A stretch of DNA of 55,818 nt from Saprospirales bacterium (GCA_016703765.1 JADJBL010000026.1:1-55818); one strand, 5' to 3'. Counted from the first letter of the stretch, positions 21,319 through 32,259 are shown. A program made the numbers and translations. Notes: generated by a model from the sequence alone, not told the origin.

Positions 21319-24300
21319 ACTTCACCCAGTCGATCGCCAGGACCGCTTTCGAGGATTCCTTTTCATTCACCGCCACCAGGTACAAGTCTTGCAGCGATCC
21401 ATCCGTCGGTAGGGCCGAGCGGTCTATCGCGATCGAGACCGGACCGGCGCCTTGCAGGCTTGCCGTACCTGCTATCCTTCCTTCGGGGCTGCCGATATGT
21501 AGTTCCAGTTTGCTTCCTTCCAGCGGCGTGTCCGCGAAAACCTCCAGCGCGGTGATCCCCGTGAGGTCGATGCGGCAGAAGGTCAGGAAAGCGCCGTCCT
21601 TCATTTCGCAAAGCTTGGCGGGTTTTCCGTTCAGGCTGCGCTGCACGGTGCGAGCATTTTTGGAAAGGGTATCGGCCTGTTCGGCTTCCAGCATCGGGGG
21701 CCGCAGCACCAGGGTCTGTGCGCCGCGCAGGGGCGGATGCTCGCCCGCTCCGCGGTCCTGATAGCTGGCATGGAACACGAAGACCGGAATATTTTCGGAG
21801 GCAGCGGGCAGGGTCAGTTCGTAGGAGCCTTCCAGCAACAGGGGCAGGTTGGCGGGATCGGACAGGGAAAGGATCCATCCGGCCATAGCTTCGGCGTCCT
21901 TGGCGGATATCTGCGGGTGGGCGGCCATGGCTACATCGCCCCAGACCCCCGAGCCTCCCTGGACGATCTTTTTGCCGAGGACCGCGGGGGCTTTTTTGTC
22001 ATTTCCATAGCGAACAGCCAGTTCCTTGTACGAAGGGCCGATCACTTTCCGATCGACGGCATGGCAGGATTTGCAGTCAGAGGCATCGAGGAGTTCTTTC
22101 CCGCGGGCAAAGGGGGAAGAAGGTTTGAAGTTTTGGGCCAGGTTTCCCGGCCGGGAAGCGGCATCCAGGTATTCGATGGTGACGGAAACGGCTTCCATCG
22201 GAATGCTGCCGCTTTCGACGGAGCCGTCTTGTGTATCGTTCACTTCGACCCGGTATCGCAGCTTGTCGCCGGGGGTGTAGAAGCTGCGGTTTTTCCCGAA
22301 AAGGTCCCAGCGGATGCGGGGTGTCGTATTGGCCCCTGTGGCAGCCAGGTCTTCCTCTCCGTCTTCTCCGCGGATATAATCGATCCGCGACAGGCAGGCA
22401 TCGGGGTTTTGGGCATACCAATCGTTGCCGTATTCGAGCACCCAGAGCAATCCGTTTTTGTCGATCAGCATGTCTATGGGCCTGGACAGGCGGATAGAGG
22501 GCGCGAAGGGCTCCAGCCCGACGAATTGATCGAGGGAGTCGATCTCCAGCAGGAGCACCCAGCAGCGCATCCACTCGTAGATAAAGAACTTGCCGTTCAG
22601 GCGATCGGGGTAGCGGGTATCGGCGGGGTATTTGTCGTTGTAATACACCGGGCCTCCCATGGCGCAGCGGGTGCCGTTCACCAGGATGGGGAATTGATCC
22701 GAGCTGCGGAAGGGATACCAGATCGGCGCGGGCTGGGCGGGCGGGAGCACTTTTTCCCCGGTATTGTGCGGAGAATCGTTGTAGACCCCGGCGGGATCGA
22801 ACCAGGGGCCGGGGGTATTCGTTTCGAAGTCGTACTCGCGGTAGGGCTGGTTGTCGCCCACGAAATAGGGCCAGCCGAAGAAGCCGGCCTTGCGGGTCCA
22901 GTTGAATTCGTCGTAGCCTTCCGGCCCGCGGGTGGTGTCGGGCAGGCCGGCGTCTGGCCCCGGTTCGCCCCACATGAGGAGCTTCCGGCGGCTGTCCACG
23001 GCAAAGCGGAAGGGATTTCGGACGCCCATGACAAAGACCTCGGGCCTGCCTTTCAGAGCCGTCGATTCCAGCCCGGGCATATAACGGTCCAGGCCTCCCC
23101 ATTGGAGGTTGGAGAGAGGAAGCTTTCCTCCCGCGCTTACGTGCAGGTCTTTTTCCACAAACATATTTCCGGCGGGGCAAATGTAGGAGCCATCGGGCTG
23201 GGGCTTGATGCGGAGGATCTTGCCGCGCAGGTCCATGCTGTTGGAGGCCGATTTCTGCGCGTCGTACTGGCTCTTGTCGATCCGTTCGTCGATGGCGGTG
23301 AATCCGTCGCTGTAGTGGTCGGTATTATCGCCGGCGGCCACGTAGAGGTAGCCGTCCTCGTCGAAGAGAATGCTTCCTCCTGCATGGAAATTGTGCACGC
23401 TGCGGTCGGTCACCACCTCGAAGAGCACTTTTTCCGTATCGTATTGAAGGGCGTCTCCCGAAAACTCGAAGCGGGAGAGGTGGATGGCACTGGTTCCCTT
23501 GAGCGGGGCGTAGTAGAGGTAGATCCACTTGTTTTGCTCGAATTGGGGGTCGATGGCCAGGCCCAGGAGGCCTTCTTCGTTGTCCTGAAAAACATCCAGG
23601 CTACCCACGACCTTGATCTCGCCGCTTGTGGGGTCGAACAACTTGAGGTCGCCCCGGCGTTCGATCAGCAGCACCCTGCCGTCGGGCAGCATCTCCATTT
23701 CCATGGGTTCGAAGAGGTTGCAGGCGAGGGAGGTCTTGACGAAGCCGGTAGCGGGGGCTTCGGGCTTTTTGCTGCGCGATTTCTTGAGTACGATCGGCTT
23801 GTGGTTGCCGATGGCGTAGGCAATGCCTCCCTTGAGGTGTTCGAGGAAATCGGGGTCGGAGTAGGCCTCGGCCGTATGTCCCATCCCGGTAAAGAACACC
23901 CGTCCTCCGTCGAATTCGCGGCGCCAGGCGATGGGGTGCAGGACGCCCATTTTGCCGCCTTCGTATGATTTTTCATCGACATTGATCAGCACGGTCATAT
24001 CCGGGCTCAGGGAGGTGAGGTTGAACCACTCGTCCTTGCGCCGCCATACGGAATCGAGATGTTGGGTGGAGGGGTGGCTGCGATCGAGCACCTGCAGGGT
24101 AGCTTCCTGCACCTCGGTCATGCCCGCAAAGCGCCCTCCGACGAGTTCGCCGTACCATTCCCAGTTGTGTTCCGTATCGATGGCGGTATGGATGCCCACA
24201 TAGCCTCCGCCCGCTTCTATATATCGTTCAAAGAGGATCTCTTCTGTCGGGCTAAAGACGTCGCCGGCGGTGTTCAGGAAAATCACAGCGGCGTATTTGG

Positions 24301-24538
24301 GGAGTTTCTTCTCTTCGAAATAGCCCCAGGGGTCTTCGGTCACCTCGACGTCCCAGCCGCTTTCCTCGCAAATTTTGCTGATGGCCTCGATGGCGGCCGG
24401 GGTGCTTTGGTGTACATAAAATTCGGATTTGGCTAAAATCAGGACTTTGGGCGCCTTCGAGGAGGGAGCGCATTGCTGCAAACCGAGCATGCCAAGGGCC
24501 AGGCCTGCCAGCACCAAAAGGAGGTTGGAGGGTTTCAT
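21308..24538 (-). CDS. ThuA / glucose-sorbosone dehydrogenase-like / cytochrome c / C-terminal carbohydrate-binding-like fusion
   Basis: 1076 residues with a lipoprotein-like N-terminus (LGMLGLQQC; the residues before the Cys are atypical). Domain order: ThuA-like (about 32-250, VLILAKSEFYVHQSTP, GGGYVGIHTAIDTEHNW); a PQQ-type sugar dehydrogenase beta-propeller (about 265-760, MEMLPDGRVLLIERRGDLKLF, VYVAAGDN-type turns, GVRNPFRFAVD); a linker with a PKD-like strand; a monohaem cytochrome c (about 830-920) with CKSCH and a likely distal Met in GDVAMAAHP; and a CBM6-like tail to 1076. Related multidomain proteins are common in Bacteroidetes and Planctomycetes. The likely role is periplasmic or surface oxidation of sugars with the haem accepting electrons. 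The substrate cannot be read from the sequence. Confidence 0.88.
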   Translation of the reverse strand: MKPSNLLLVLAGLALGMLGLQQCAPSSKAPKVLILAKSEFYVHQSTPAAIEAISKICEESGWDVEVTEDPWGYFEEKKLPKYAAVIFLNTAGDVFSPTEEILFERYIEAGGGYVGIHTAIDTEHNWEWYGELVGGRFAGMTEVQEATLQVLDRSHPSTQHLDSVWRRKDEWFNLTSLSPDMTVLINVDEKSYEGGKMGVLHPIAWRREFDGGRVFFTGMGHTAEAYSDPDFLEHLKGGIAYAIGNHKPIVLKKSRSKKPEAPATGFVKTSLACNLFEPMEMEMLPDGRVLLIERRGDLKLFDPTSGEIKVVGSLDVFQDNEEGLLGLAIDPQFEQNKWIYLYYAPLKGTSAIHLSRFEFSGDALQYDTEKVLFEVVTDRSVHNFHAGGSILFDEDGYLYVAAGDNTDHYSDGFTAIDERIDKSQYDAQKSASNSMDLRGKILRIKPQPDGSYICPAGNMFVEKDLHVSAGGKLPLSNLQWGGLDRYMPGLESTALKGRPEVFVMGVRNPFRFAVDSRRKLLMWGEPGPDAGLPDTTRGPEGYDEFNWTRKAGFFGWPYFVGDNQPYREYDFETNTPGPWFDPAGVYNDSPHNTGEKVLPPAQPAPIWYPFRSSDQFPILVNGTRCAMGGPVYYNDKYPADTRYPDRLNGKFFIYEWMRCWVLLLEIDSLDQFVGLEPFAPSIRLSRPIDMLIDKNGLLWVLEYGNDWYAQNPDACLSRIDYIRGEDGEEDLAATGANTTPRIRWDLFGKNRSFYTPGDKLRYRVEVNDTQDGSVESGSIPMEAVSVTIEYLDAASRPGNLAQNFKPSSPFARGKELLDASDCKSCHAVDRKVIGPSYKELAVRYGNDKKAPAVLGKKIVQGGSGVWGDVAMAAHPQISAKDAEAMAGWILSLSDPANLPLLLEGSYELTLPAASENIPVFVFHASYQDRGAGEHPPLRGAQTLVLRPPMLEAEQADTLSKNARTVQRSLNGKPAKLCEMKDGAFLTFCRIDLTGITALEVFADTPLEGSKLELHIGSPEGRIAGTASLQGAGPVSIAIDRSALPTDGSLQDLYLVAVNEKESSKAVLAIDWVKFKM

Positions 24539-24585
24539 TATTTTCGAAATTAAAAGGATGAGTTGGTCAGTAGTTGGTTAGTTGG

Positions 24586-27500
24586 TTACTTGACTTTCAA
24601 TAGTTTCACGGTCAAAGGCTCTTCTTCCCCAATCCGGATGCGCAGGAAGTAAACCCCCGCTGCCAGGTAGGGCGGCAAATCGGCTCTGAAATAGGGGGCG
24701 CTTTCCAGCAAAACGGAGTTCGAAGCGAGCAGGCGGCCGGCGACGTCGAACAGATCGTATTTAACCAGCCCGGTCACCACATCGGTAAAGGCCACATCGA
24801 CATAGTCGGTGAAGGGGTTGGGAAATGCCTGGAACACCTCGGTCCCTTCGAGGTTTCTCCGCACCGTGATGATGGGCGAATAGAACTCGTAGGAATAGGC
24901 CGGGTCTTCGTTTTCATTGATCACCTTGAGCCGGAAGAAGTACAGGTTTTTCTGGCTCAGCAGGGAATAGGTATATTCTTGCGGCACTTCAGTCGACCCT
25001 CCGGTGGCAAATTTGCTGTGGATCAGGGAAAAGTCCTTCCCGTTTTCCGAGCGTTCCAGTTCAAAGCGGCGGCAGAAATATTCCGGGAGGGTTTTCCAGG
25101 TCAGGGTGATCTCCGTAGAGGCGGTAAAAGCGCCCGCCCATTCGATCAGCTCGGTGGCCAGTTCGCCCTGGTAGCTGGTAATGGTCACATCGTCGATCAC
25201 CAGGCCGCCGGAGTTTCCGGTCTCATTCGATTTGACGACGAAGCGGAAGGCGACGCTCCCCTGCCCTGCCAAATCGCTGATGTTGAGGAAGTAGCGGGTG
25301 AAATCCGACTCCCTTTTGGAGAAATAGGATTCCCCTTCGGGAAAGGCGGCGGATTGCAGCCCGGTATTGGTGGTGTTGTACCAGTTTTTCTTGACATCGG
25401 CGCCCAGCACGCTCCAGGAGTTGCCTCCATCGGTGGAGTATTCCACCCGGAAGCCGTCCCTGCCGTTTTCGAGGTCGTGTTTGGCCCAAAAACCGAATTC
25501 GAAGATACCCGGCTGCGAAAGGTCGTATTCCGGGAGGTAGAGCATGGTATGGGTATTGTGCTTCATGCCTTGATTGAGGCCGACCACAAAGGCGTTCTCG
25601 CCGCTCTTGGTCCCATCCTTGAAAGGCAGCGTCGATTTGCCGCGTTCGAAGGGGGTGCCGCTGATATGGTACACGCCGTATTGCTCGGTAAAGCCCTCGA
25701 AATCTCCTCCGTATTCCGGTTGGCCCGCAGTATAGGGCACCGGTCTTTCCGGCAGGATCTTCACCGCGCCGGTCGTATTCAAGGAGCCGTTGACGGTCAG
25801 GGAGATGGGGTAAGTGCCCAGCGCCGTAAAGGTGTGCTGGAGGTTCTCCTGGGTGGAGGTCGTCCCGTCGCCGAGGTCCCATGCGAAGGTATCCGCGCCG
25901 AGGGAGAGATCGCCCAGGAAGGTCATGGGGGAATTGAGGTAATGCACCTTATTGAAGTCCATCCTCGCGATGGGATCGGAAAATACGTCTGTGGTGAACA
26001 TGCCCCTTGCATGGGTGGAAGCCAGCACCATTTTATCGGAAGGCCTGACTTGAAGCATGTCGGTGCGGACCAGCGGAATGCCGCGGTCGGGCATGGGTGG
26101 TATCCATACGGTCTGGGCGCCGTCGAGCAGTTCGGTGGTCCAGACGCCGGCCTCGGTGGCGATCATGGCCTGGCTGGCGTCGTTGGGGTTAAAGACGCCC
26201 CAGTAAACGGGCATATCGGGCAGGTTGTCGGGCACGGCGGCGCCTTCCACGCCGATCCAGGAGACGCCGCCGTCGATGCTTTCCCGGATGCTGTTGGCCA
26301 CTCCGTAGTTGGAGATGGTGACGAGCAGGTGCAGGGGATTGCCGCGTTCGATGTCGACGCTGGAGATGCTGCCGCCGAAGGTGCCCACCGATTGGGAGGT
26401 GACCGTGGCGCCGGTATGGGCGTTGTCGACGCGTATGAGCGAGCCTCCGGTGCCGATATAGATCCGGTTGGGCGTGTTCTCATCCACACGGATGTGGCTG
26501 ATATTCATGGCGCCCATGTTGGTGATGTCCACCAGTTCGAGGGAGGATTCTTCGACTTTCCAGCGGTAAAAATCGCCGTCGCCGGTTTCGGTATAGAGGA
26601 TATTGGATTCGTCGTCGTAGTCGGAGGGGTTGAAGAAGCCTCCGTTCACGGGATAGCCCTCTTCGAAGGAAAGGCCTCCGTTGAAGGAGACGCCCCAGTT
26701 GCCGAACTGGGAGGAGACGAGCTGGATCAGGGGCTCGTTCTGGTCGATATGGCACATAAAACCATCGCCTCCCCATACGTTTCGGGCGGAGGTCAGGTTC
26801 CATTCGTTGAGCTGGTGGGAGCCGTTGTCCTGGGTCCCTCCCAGGAAATAGCTGGAAAAGGTGTCCGGGTGCATGGCGCAGGCGTAGTATTGGGTCACGT
26901 TGTATCCCTGGTTCCTGTTCAAAACGGTAGCGCCGCCGTTTTCCAGGGTCACCTTGTACACGCCTCCGTCGTTGCCGAAATAGATCACGTCGGGGTTTAC
27001 CTCATCGAACAGGTGGATGTGCTGATCGACGTGTATGCCCTGGCCGAAGGAGGCCCATGTGAAAGCCCCGTCCTGAGAGCGGCGGATCGGAACCCCTCCG
27101 GTGATGACGTGGTTGCAGTCGGAGGGATCGACGGCGATATCGAGGTCGTACCAGACCTGGCCGTTGGTAAATTCGGTGCCGTTCCCGTTTTCGGGGCGGG
27201 CGCGTTTGGCCCAGTTTTGTCCGCCATCGGTGGTCACATAAGTCGAGGAGGCGCCTCCGTTTTCCGCTCCGATGCAATAGATCACATTGGGGTCTTGCTG
27301 GCAGACGGCCATTTCCAGTCGGCCGAGCGCGGTAGGCACAGGTGATTTGGTGATCTTTTCCCAGGTATTGGGATCGCCGCTCTGGGAGCGGAAAATGTGG
27401 TTGACGTTGGAGGCGTAGAGCATTCCGTTGGCGGGGGTATGAACCAGGTCGTACATTTCGTCGTTGGCGCCCAGGCCCGAGCCGAGCACTTTCTGGAAGG

Positions 27501-28212
27501 AAACCCCCTGATCTTTGGAGCGGTACAGGCCCGTATTGGTAGCTGCGTAAACATGGCCCTCCGGGGTGACGATCATCTCGCGGGACTAGCGAAAACCGCC
27601 GGTCAGGGTTGCGGGCAGAATCTGCCAGGTGCTCCCGCCGTCGACCGATTTAAACAGGCCCAGGCCGGCTACGGCTTCAAAGTTGCCGTACCCTTCTCCG
27701 GTGCCCATGTACATGATCTGCGGATTGTTGGGATCCTGTGCCAGGGCCGCAATGGCCATGTTATCGAGGTAGTCGTTGATCTTTTGCCACTGCGGGTCTT
27801 CGGCATCGATATCAGTGGTTTTCCAGAGCCCTCCGGCCACACCGCCGGCCCAGACCGTCTTGCGGGTGGGATCGTTGAGGTCGATATGGATCACGCGGGT
27901 GCGGCCTCCGATGTTGTTGGGGCCTCTTTCCCGCCACTTGGGGTTGGTGATGACGCCGCGGGAAAATTGTCCCGCCAGTTCGGCCTGCCTGCGGCGGGCG
28001 AGGTCGAGGGCATCCAGCATCCGCTCTACGGGCGGGTAGCCCAGGGAAAGGTCCTTGGTGCGTTCAAACTCCCATTCGAAGCGCTCGATGATGGTCTGTT
28101 CTTTATTCTCTCCTTCTTCTGATATTTCAGGGACCTCCCGGTTGACAAACCAGACAGCCAGGAGGGCAATGAGGGAGAGGGGGAGCAAGGTCAGTATGTA
28201 TTTCTTATTCAT
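24586..28212 (-). CDS. BNR/sortilin-like repeat protein with PKD and T9SS type A sorting domain, interrupted by in-frame TAG
   Basis: About 1208 residues read through one stop codon. The start chosen is MNKKYILTLLPLSLIALLAVWF (28212), a signal anchor; an ATG 42 bp upstream is also possible. Asp-box motifs recur: KSVDGGSTW, RSKDQGVSF, RSQDGAFTW, ESIDGGVSW. These are typical of VPS10/sortilin-like beta-propellers, and GLWKTTD and VWAGGVAGG fit too. A PKD domain (FAWDLGDGTTSTQENLQHTF) and a jelly-roll-like segment follow, then the sorting domain (FQAFPNPFTDYVDVAF to VKLLKVK). At 27586-27588 the minus strand reads TAG between GGFR and SREMIVTPEG with no change of frame. A single substitution from CAG or TGG would restore the gene. 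It is 47 bp upstream of the ThuA fusion. Confidence 0.85.
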
Positions 28213-28423
28213 ATAAAAACGATTGTTAAATCCAAAACCCAAGGACAAAAGCAAAGTTGCGAAACCCTAAATGAATTCCCGCTTATTCGGCTCTCAAAAA
28301 TGAGAATCCTGCCGACAATTCGGGGGATTTTCTCCCGCCCAGGCAACATTCTCCGGATTTGGATGTATATATTGCCGGGCTGCTTACCCCTCCAATCCCA
28401 TAAAATTCATTAAAATTTCCGAA

Positions 28424-31400
28424 ATGAGGACATCCATTGTACTCCTGATCTGGCTTGTATCTCTTCAACTCCCCCAGGCTCAAACCTTCTGGACTGAGGC
28501 GGACCCGCAATCCCTTGCTTTCCCCGAATCGGCCAGGATGGATATATACCCTCAGCAATACCGCACGCTCGAACTGGATATGCCTGCTTTGCAGCAAGCG
28601 CTTGCAGGCGCTCCGCTCGAATTTTCGACCGGGGCCAGAAAAGCGGCGGTGCTCGTGGAATTGCCCTTCCCCGACGGACGGATGGAGCCTTTTCTCGTCG
28701 TGGAATCGCCGGTCATGAAGCCCGGTCTGGCTGCCAAATTCCCGATGATCAAGACCTTTTCGGCCGTCAGCGCGGCCGGGAAGCCCTACAGCGCCCGTTT
28801 CGATTATACGGTGCAGGGGTTTCACGCCATCATCCGCACCGATGAAGGGATCATCTACATCGACCCCTTTGCCGGCGGACAGACGCAATACTATATTTCT
28901 TACTATTTGAAAGACTTTGACCTGGAAAGCCTCGGACTTCCTCCCATGGGCTGCGGATGGTCGGCCGAAACCGCAGAAGAATATCTGCTTCCCGAAGAAA
29001 AACCGGCTCAGGGAAGAGGCCTGGATATCCTCGACGAGACACCCGTCGAGCTGCGCGTGTACGACATGGCGCTGGCCTGCACGGGCGAATACGGTCAGGC
29101 GAAAGGAGGGACCGTCGCCGCCGTGATGTCCTCTTTCAACACCGCTATCAACCGGGTAAACGAGATCATGACGCCGGAGGCGGCCATCAAATTCGAACTG
29201 ATCGAAAACAACGACCTCCTCGTATTTCTCAACCCGGCTACCGACCCCTATATCTCCTCCAACGTGGGCAATGAATTGCTCGATCAAAACCCCTCGGTGA
29301 TCAATAGTATCATCAACGTCAATTTTTACGACGTCGGGCATGTGTTCACCAATGGATGCGTGGACGTGGGCGGCGTCGCCGGGGGAACGGTCTGCTCTCA
29401 AAACAAGGCTAAGGGCGTCACCTGCCATTATTCCTCCAGTATCAACCATATCGCCGAACAGGTCATGGCGCACGAACTGGCCCACCAGTTCTCCGCCGGA
29501 CATAGCTGGAGCAATTGTCCGGACAATCAGGGCCAGTTGGCCAGCGACTCGGCCTATGAACCCGGTAGCGGCAGCACCATCATGTCCTACGCCGGCGCCT
29601 GCGACGACCAGGACATCCAGAACGGATCGGATATTTATTACCATGTGGGTTCTCTGGCACAAATGCGGAACTACACGACGGTCAGCCTGGGTAGCACCTG
29701 CCCCACCATTGTGGCGACGGACAATCATTTCCCGGAAGTGGATTGGCTCTATGAAAACGGGTTTTTCATCCCCATCAGCACCCCCTTTGAGCTAAACGCC
29801 CCTGCCACCGACCCCGACGGCGATGCACTGACGTACTGCTGGGAGCAATACGACCTGGGCCCCCTGGCCGATATGGGCTCGCCCGTCGAGGACTCGCCGC
29901 TGTTCCGGTCCTTACCTCCCGCGAGCCCTTCCAACCGGATATTCCCCAGGCTACAGGCTATTTTGGGCGGGCTTTCCGAGGAGGTGGAGGTCTTGCCCAC
30001 CTATTCGCGCAATATGACTTTCCGCCAAACGGTAAGGGATAATTATCCCGAGGGCGGAGGCACGATTTGGAACGAGGTCAAATTCAAAGCCACCGGACTG
30101 GCAGGGCCCTTCCTGGTCACCCATCCCAATTCGAACGGCATTCAGTTTCCCGGGGGCTCGTTCCAAACCATTACCTGGGACGTGGCAAATACCGACCAGG
30201 CGCCGGTCCATTGCCAGAGCGTGAATATCCGGCTTTCTATCAACGGGGGGCAAACTTTCCCCTATACCCTCCTGGCCGCTACGCCCAATACCGGGTCGGC
30301 CACCGTTTCCATCCCGAACATCACGGCCCCTAGCGCCCGCATCCGGGTGGAAGCCGCCGACAATATCTTCTTCGACCTCTCGAATTTCAATTTTCAGATC
30401 GTTCCGCCCACCGTACCGGGATTTACCTTCCTGGTGAATGCGCCCCTGAGCCAAACGGTTTGTATCCCCGGGGAGGTGGAAATTGATTTCAGCAGCGGCT
30501 CGGTGCTCGGCTACGACAGCCTGCTCACGCTCGACATCCCCGGCAATTTGCCCTCCGGCGTCGTGGCAGCGTTTACGGACGACCAGATCCTGCCGGGAGA
30601 ATCCACCACCCTGCACATCGATTTCAGCCAACTGAGCTCCAGCCAGGAGGTAGGGATAATCGTCCGCGTCATTGCCGCCGGGGGAGACACCCTGTTTTTC
30701 CCCATGGAATTCGACCTGATCTACAGCGATTTGAGCGCCCTGGCCATGGCAACCCCGGGCAACGGCGTTTCCGGCCTGGACATCAACCAGATCATTTTCA
30801 GTTGGACAGACCTGCCCCATGTCGATACCTATGATTTTCAGCTCGCTACCAGCCCCTCTTTTTCGGAGGAAGACATGGTGCATGAAATTTCGGGTCTGAC
30901 GACAAACAGCTATGTCTCCCCGGTGGTGCTCGAAAAGAACGAATTGTATTTCTGGCGCATCCGCGCAGCCAACGAATGTGCACAGTCGGAATTTCTATCG
31001 CCCTTTGCATTCCATAGCATTTCCCTCTCCTGCGAAACCTATACCAGCAACGACGTGCCGGTGGGTATCCCCAGCACGGGCACGCCGACGAGGACCTCGG
31101 AGATCACCATCCTCCAGGAAGGCACGATCAACGACCTGAACGTGATCAACCTCGTGGGCTACCACGAGGGGATTCAGCAGCTCGACGTATTTTTAAAGGG
31201 CCCCGATGGCAGCCAGGCAAAGCTGTTCGGCAGTTATTGCGGGAGCAGTTCGCCCTTCAACCTCGATCTGGACGACGAATCGCCTTTCAACCTCCCCTGC
31301 CCTCCCAATACGGGCCAGGCGTACAAGCCCGCCGAGCCCCTGGGCATTTTCGACGGAAAAAACACTACGGGCGACTGGACCCTGATCCTCCAGGTTAACG

Positions 31401-32077
31401 ACGATTATGGCGCCGGCGGCTTGCTGGAAAGCTGGGCGCTGGAGTTTTGCGCCAGCTTTACTCCGAAAAACCCCTACCTGTCGAACAACGAGCTTCTTTT
31501 GGTACAACCGGCCGGGACGCGCCTGATCGAGAACGTGTCGCTCCTCGTGCAGGACGACGACAATACCGCGGAGGAACTGGTGTTTACCGTTGTAACTCCT
31601 CCCCAGCACGGAACGCTGGTTTGGGACAGCAACAACCTGGCCGCCGGCGGGACCTTCCGGCAGATCTCCATCAATTCTGGCAATGTCTGGTACCTCCATT
31701 CCGGCGACGGCTCCCTCACCGATTCGTTTTCCTTTGTCGTGGAAGACGGCACCGGAGGCTGGCTGGGCATCACCACTTTTAACATAGAAATGGACCCCAA
31801 CGCCCCCATCGCCACGGAGGAATTGCCGGCAGTGAAGCCCCTGCGGATCTTCCCCAACCCGAGCTCGGGGCTGGTGCGGGTGGACATGCCGGACGTCCTA
31901 TCCGGAAATGCACAGGTCCGGGTGATCAATGCCCAGGGCGGGACGCTCGTCCTGGAGCAGCGGGAACCCATCGCCGGAGGCTTCGATATCGACCTCAGCG
32001 GCTATGCCGCGGGCATGTATTGGATACAGGTTCAGACGGAGCGGGGAAGATATGGCGGGAAGGTGGTGAAAAAATAA
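28424..32077 (+). CDS. Secreted reprolysin-like zinc metalloprotease with P-domain and T9SS type A sorting domain
   Basis: 1217 residues. Signal peptide 1-20 (LVSLQLPQAQ), a propeptide-like region, then a metzincin catalytic domain with HELAHQFSAGH (H350, E351, H354, H360 as zinc ligands and general base) and a Met-turn STIMSYAG. A proprotein-convertase P-domain follows around 865-1000 (LNVINLVGYHEGIQQLDVFL, TTGDWTLILQVND), then a cadherin/CSPG-like repeat (LVFTVVTPPQHGTLVW, FSFVVEDGTGG). The last ~80 residues are the sorting domain (RIFPNPSSGLVRVDMP to YGGKVVKK). It would be exported by Sec and then T9SS and act on extracellular protein. A strong terminator begins at its stop codon. Confidence 0.93.
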   Translation: MRTSIVLLIWLVSLQLPQAQTFWTEADPQSLAFPESARMDIYPQQYRTLELDMPALQQALAGAPLEFSTGARKAAVLVELPFPDGRMEPFLVVESPVMKPGLAAKFPMIKTFSAVSAAGKPYSARFDYTVQGFHAIIRTDEGIIYIDPFAGGQTQYYISYYLKDFDLESLGLPPMGCGWSAETAEEYLLPEEKPAQGRGLDILDETPVELRVYDMALACTGEYGQAKGGTVAAVMSSFNTAINRVNEIMTPEAAIKFELIENNDLLVFLNPATDPYISSNVGNELLDQNPSVINSIINVNFYDVGHVFTNGCVDVGGVAGGTVCSQNKAKGVTCHYSSSINHIAEQVMAHELAHQFSAGHSWSNCPDNQGQLASDSAYEPGSGSTIMSYAGACDDQDIQNGSDIYYHVGSLAQMRNYTTVSLGSTCPTIVATDNHFPEVDWLYENGFFIPISTPFELNAPATDPDGDALTYCWEQYDLGPLADMGSPVEDSPLFRSLPPASPSNRIFPRLQAILGGLSEEVEVLPTYSRNMTFRQTVRDNYPEGGGTIWNEVKFKATGLAGPFLVTHPNSNGIQFPGGSFQTITWDVANTDQAPVHCQSVNIRLSINGGQTFPYTLLAATPNTGSATVSIPNITAPSARIRVEAADNIFFDLSNFNFQIVPPTVPGFTFLVNAPLSQTVCIPGEVEIDFSSGSVLGYDSLLTLDIPGNLPSGVVAAFTDDQILPGESTTLHIDFSQLSSSQEVGIIVRVIAAGGDTLFFPMEFDLIYSDLSALAMATPGNGVSGLDINQIIFSWTDLPHVDTYDFQLATSPSFSEEDMVHEISGLTTNSYVSPVVLEKNELYFWRIRAANECAQSEFLSPFAFHSISLSCETYTSNDVPVGIPSTGTPTRTSEITILQEGTINDLNVINLVGYHEGIQQLDVFLKGPDGSQAKLFGSYCGSSSPFNLDLDDESPFNLPCPPNTGQAYKPAEPLGIFDGKNTTGDWTLILQVNDDYGAGGLLESWALEFCASFTPKNPYLSNNELLLVQPAGTRLIENVSLLVQDDDNTAEELVFTVVTPPQHGTLVWDSNNLAAGGTFRQISINSGNVWYLHSGDGSLTDSFSFVVEDGTGGWLGITTFNIEMDPNAPIATEELPAVKPLRIFPNPSSGLVRVDMPDVLSGNAQVRVINAQGGTLVLEQREPIAGGFDIDLSGYAAGMYWIQVQTERGRYGGKVVKK

Positions 32078-32109
32078 AAAAAGGGGATCGCGAACGCGGT
32101 CCCCTTTTT
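32078..32109. terminator. Bidirectional rho-independent terminator
   Basis: AAAAAGGGG (from 32078) pairs with CCCCTTTTT (to 32109), with the inner ATCGCG/CGCGGT pairing through one G-U. A-run and T-run on opposite sides let it work for the metalloprotease (plus) and for tRNA-Leu (minus), which converge on it. Confidence 0.9.
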
Positions 32110-32120
32110 AAAATTTTCAG

Positions 32121-32204
32121 TGCCCAGAACAGGAATCGAACCTGCACAGCCTTGCGGCCACTAGCTCCTGAAGCTAGCGCGTCTACCAATTTCGCCATCT
32201 GGGC
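32121..32204 (-). tRNA. tRNA-Leu (CAG)
   Basis: 84 nt. Acceptor GCCCAGA pairs with TCTGGGC, followed by discriminator A. The D-arm contains AAATTGGTAGAC. The anticodon stem CTAGC/GCTAG encloses the loop TTCAGGA, anticodon CAG. It has a long class II variable arm (TGGCCGCAAGGCTGT) and T-arm GCAGGTTCGATTCCTGT. CCA is not encoded. Its own promoter lies at 32229-32259. Confidence 0.97.
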
Positions 32205-32228
32205 GGTAGCTCTTCTCTGAAGCGGAGG

Positions 32229-32259
32229 CAAAGATACATTTTCCGGCTTTTTACGCAAA
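32229..32259 (-). promoter_or_regulatory. Predicted promoter of tRNA-Leu
   Basis: On the minus strand: TTTG (32259-32256), a 19-nt spacer, TATCTTTG (32236-32229), a full Bacteroidetes consensus, 24 nt before the tRNA 5' end. Confidence 0.8.

Noticed and set aside
21737..23968. Long plus-strand open frame opposite the ThuA fusion gene
   Set aside because: Antisense shadow; the minus strand has cytochrome c and propeller motifs.
24979..27345. Long plus-strand open frame opposite the BNR-repeat gene
   Set aside because: Antisense to a clear T9SS protein, composition typical of a shadow frame, no domain.
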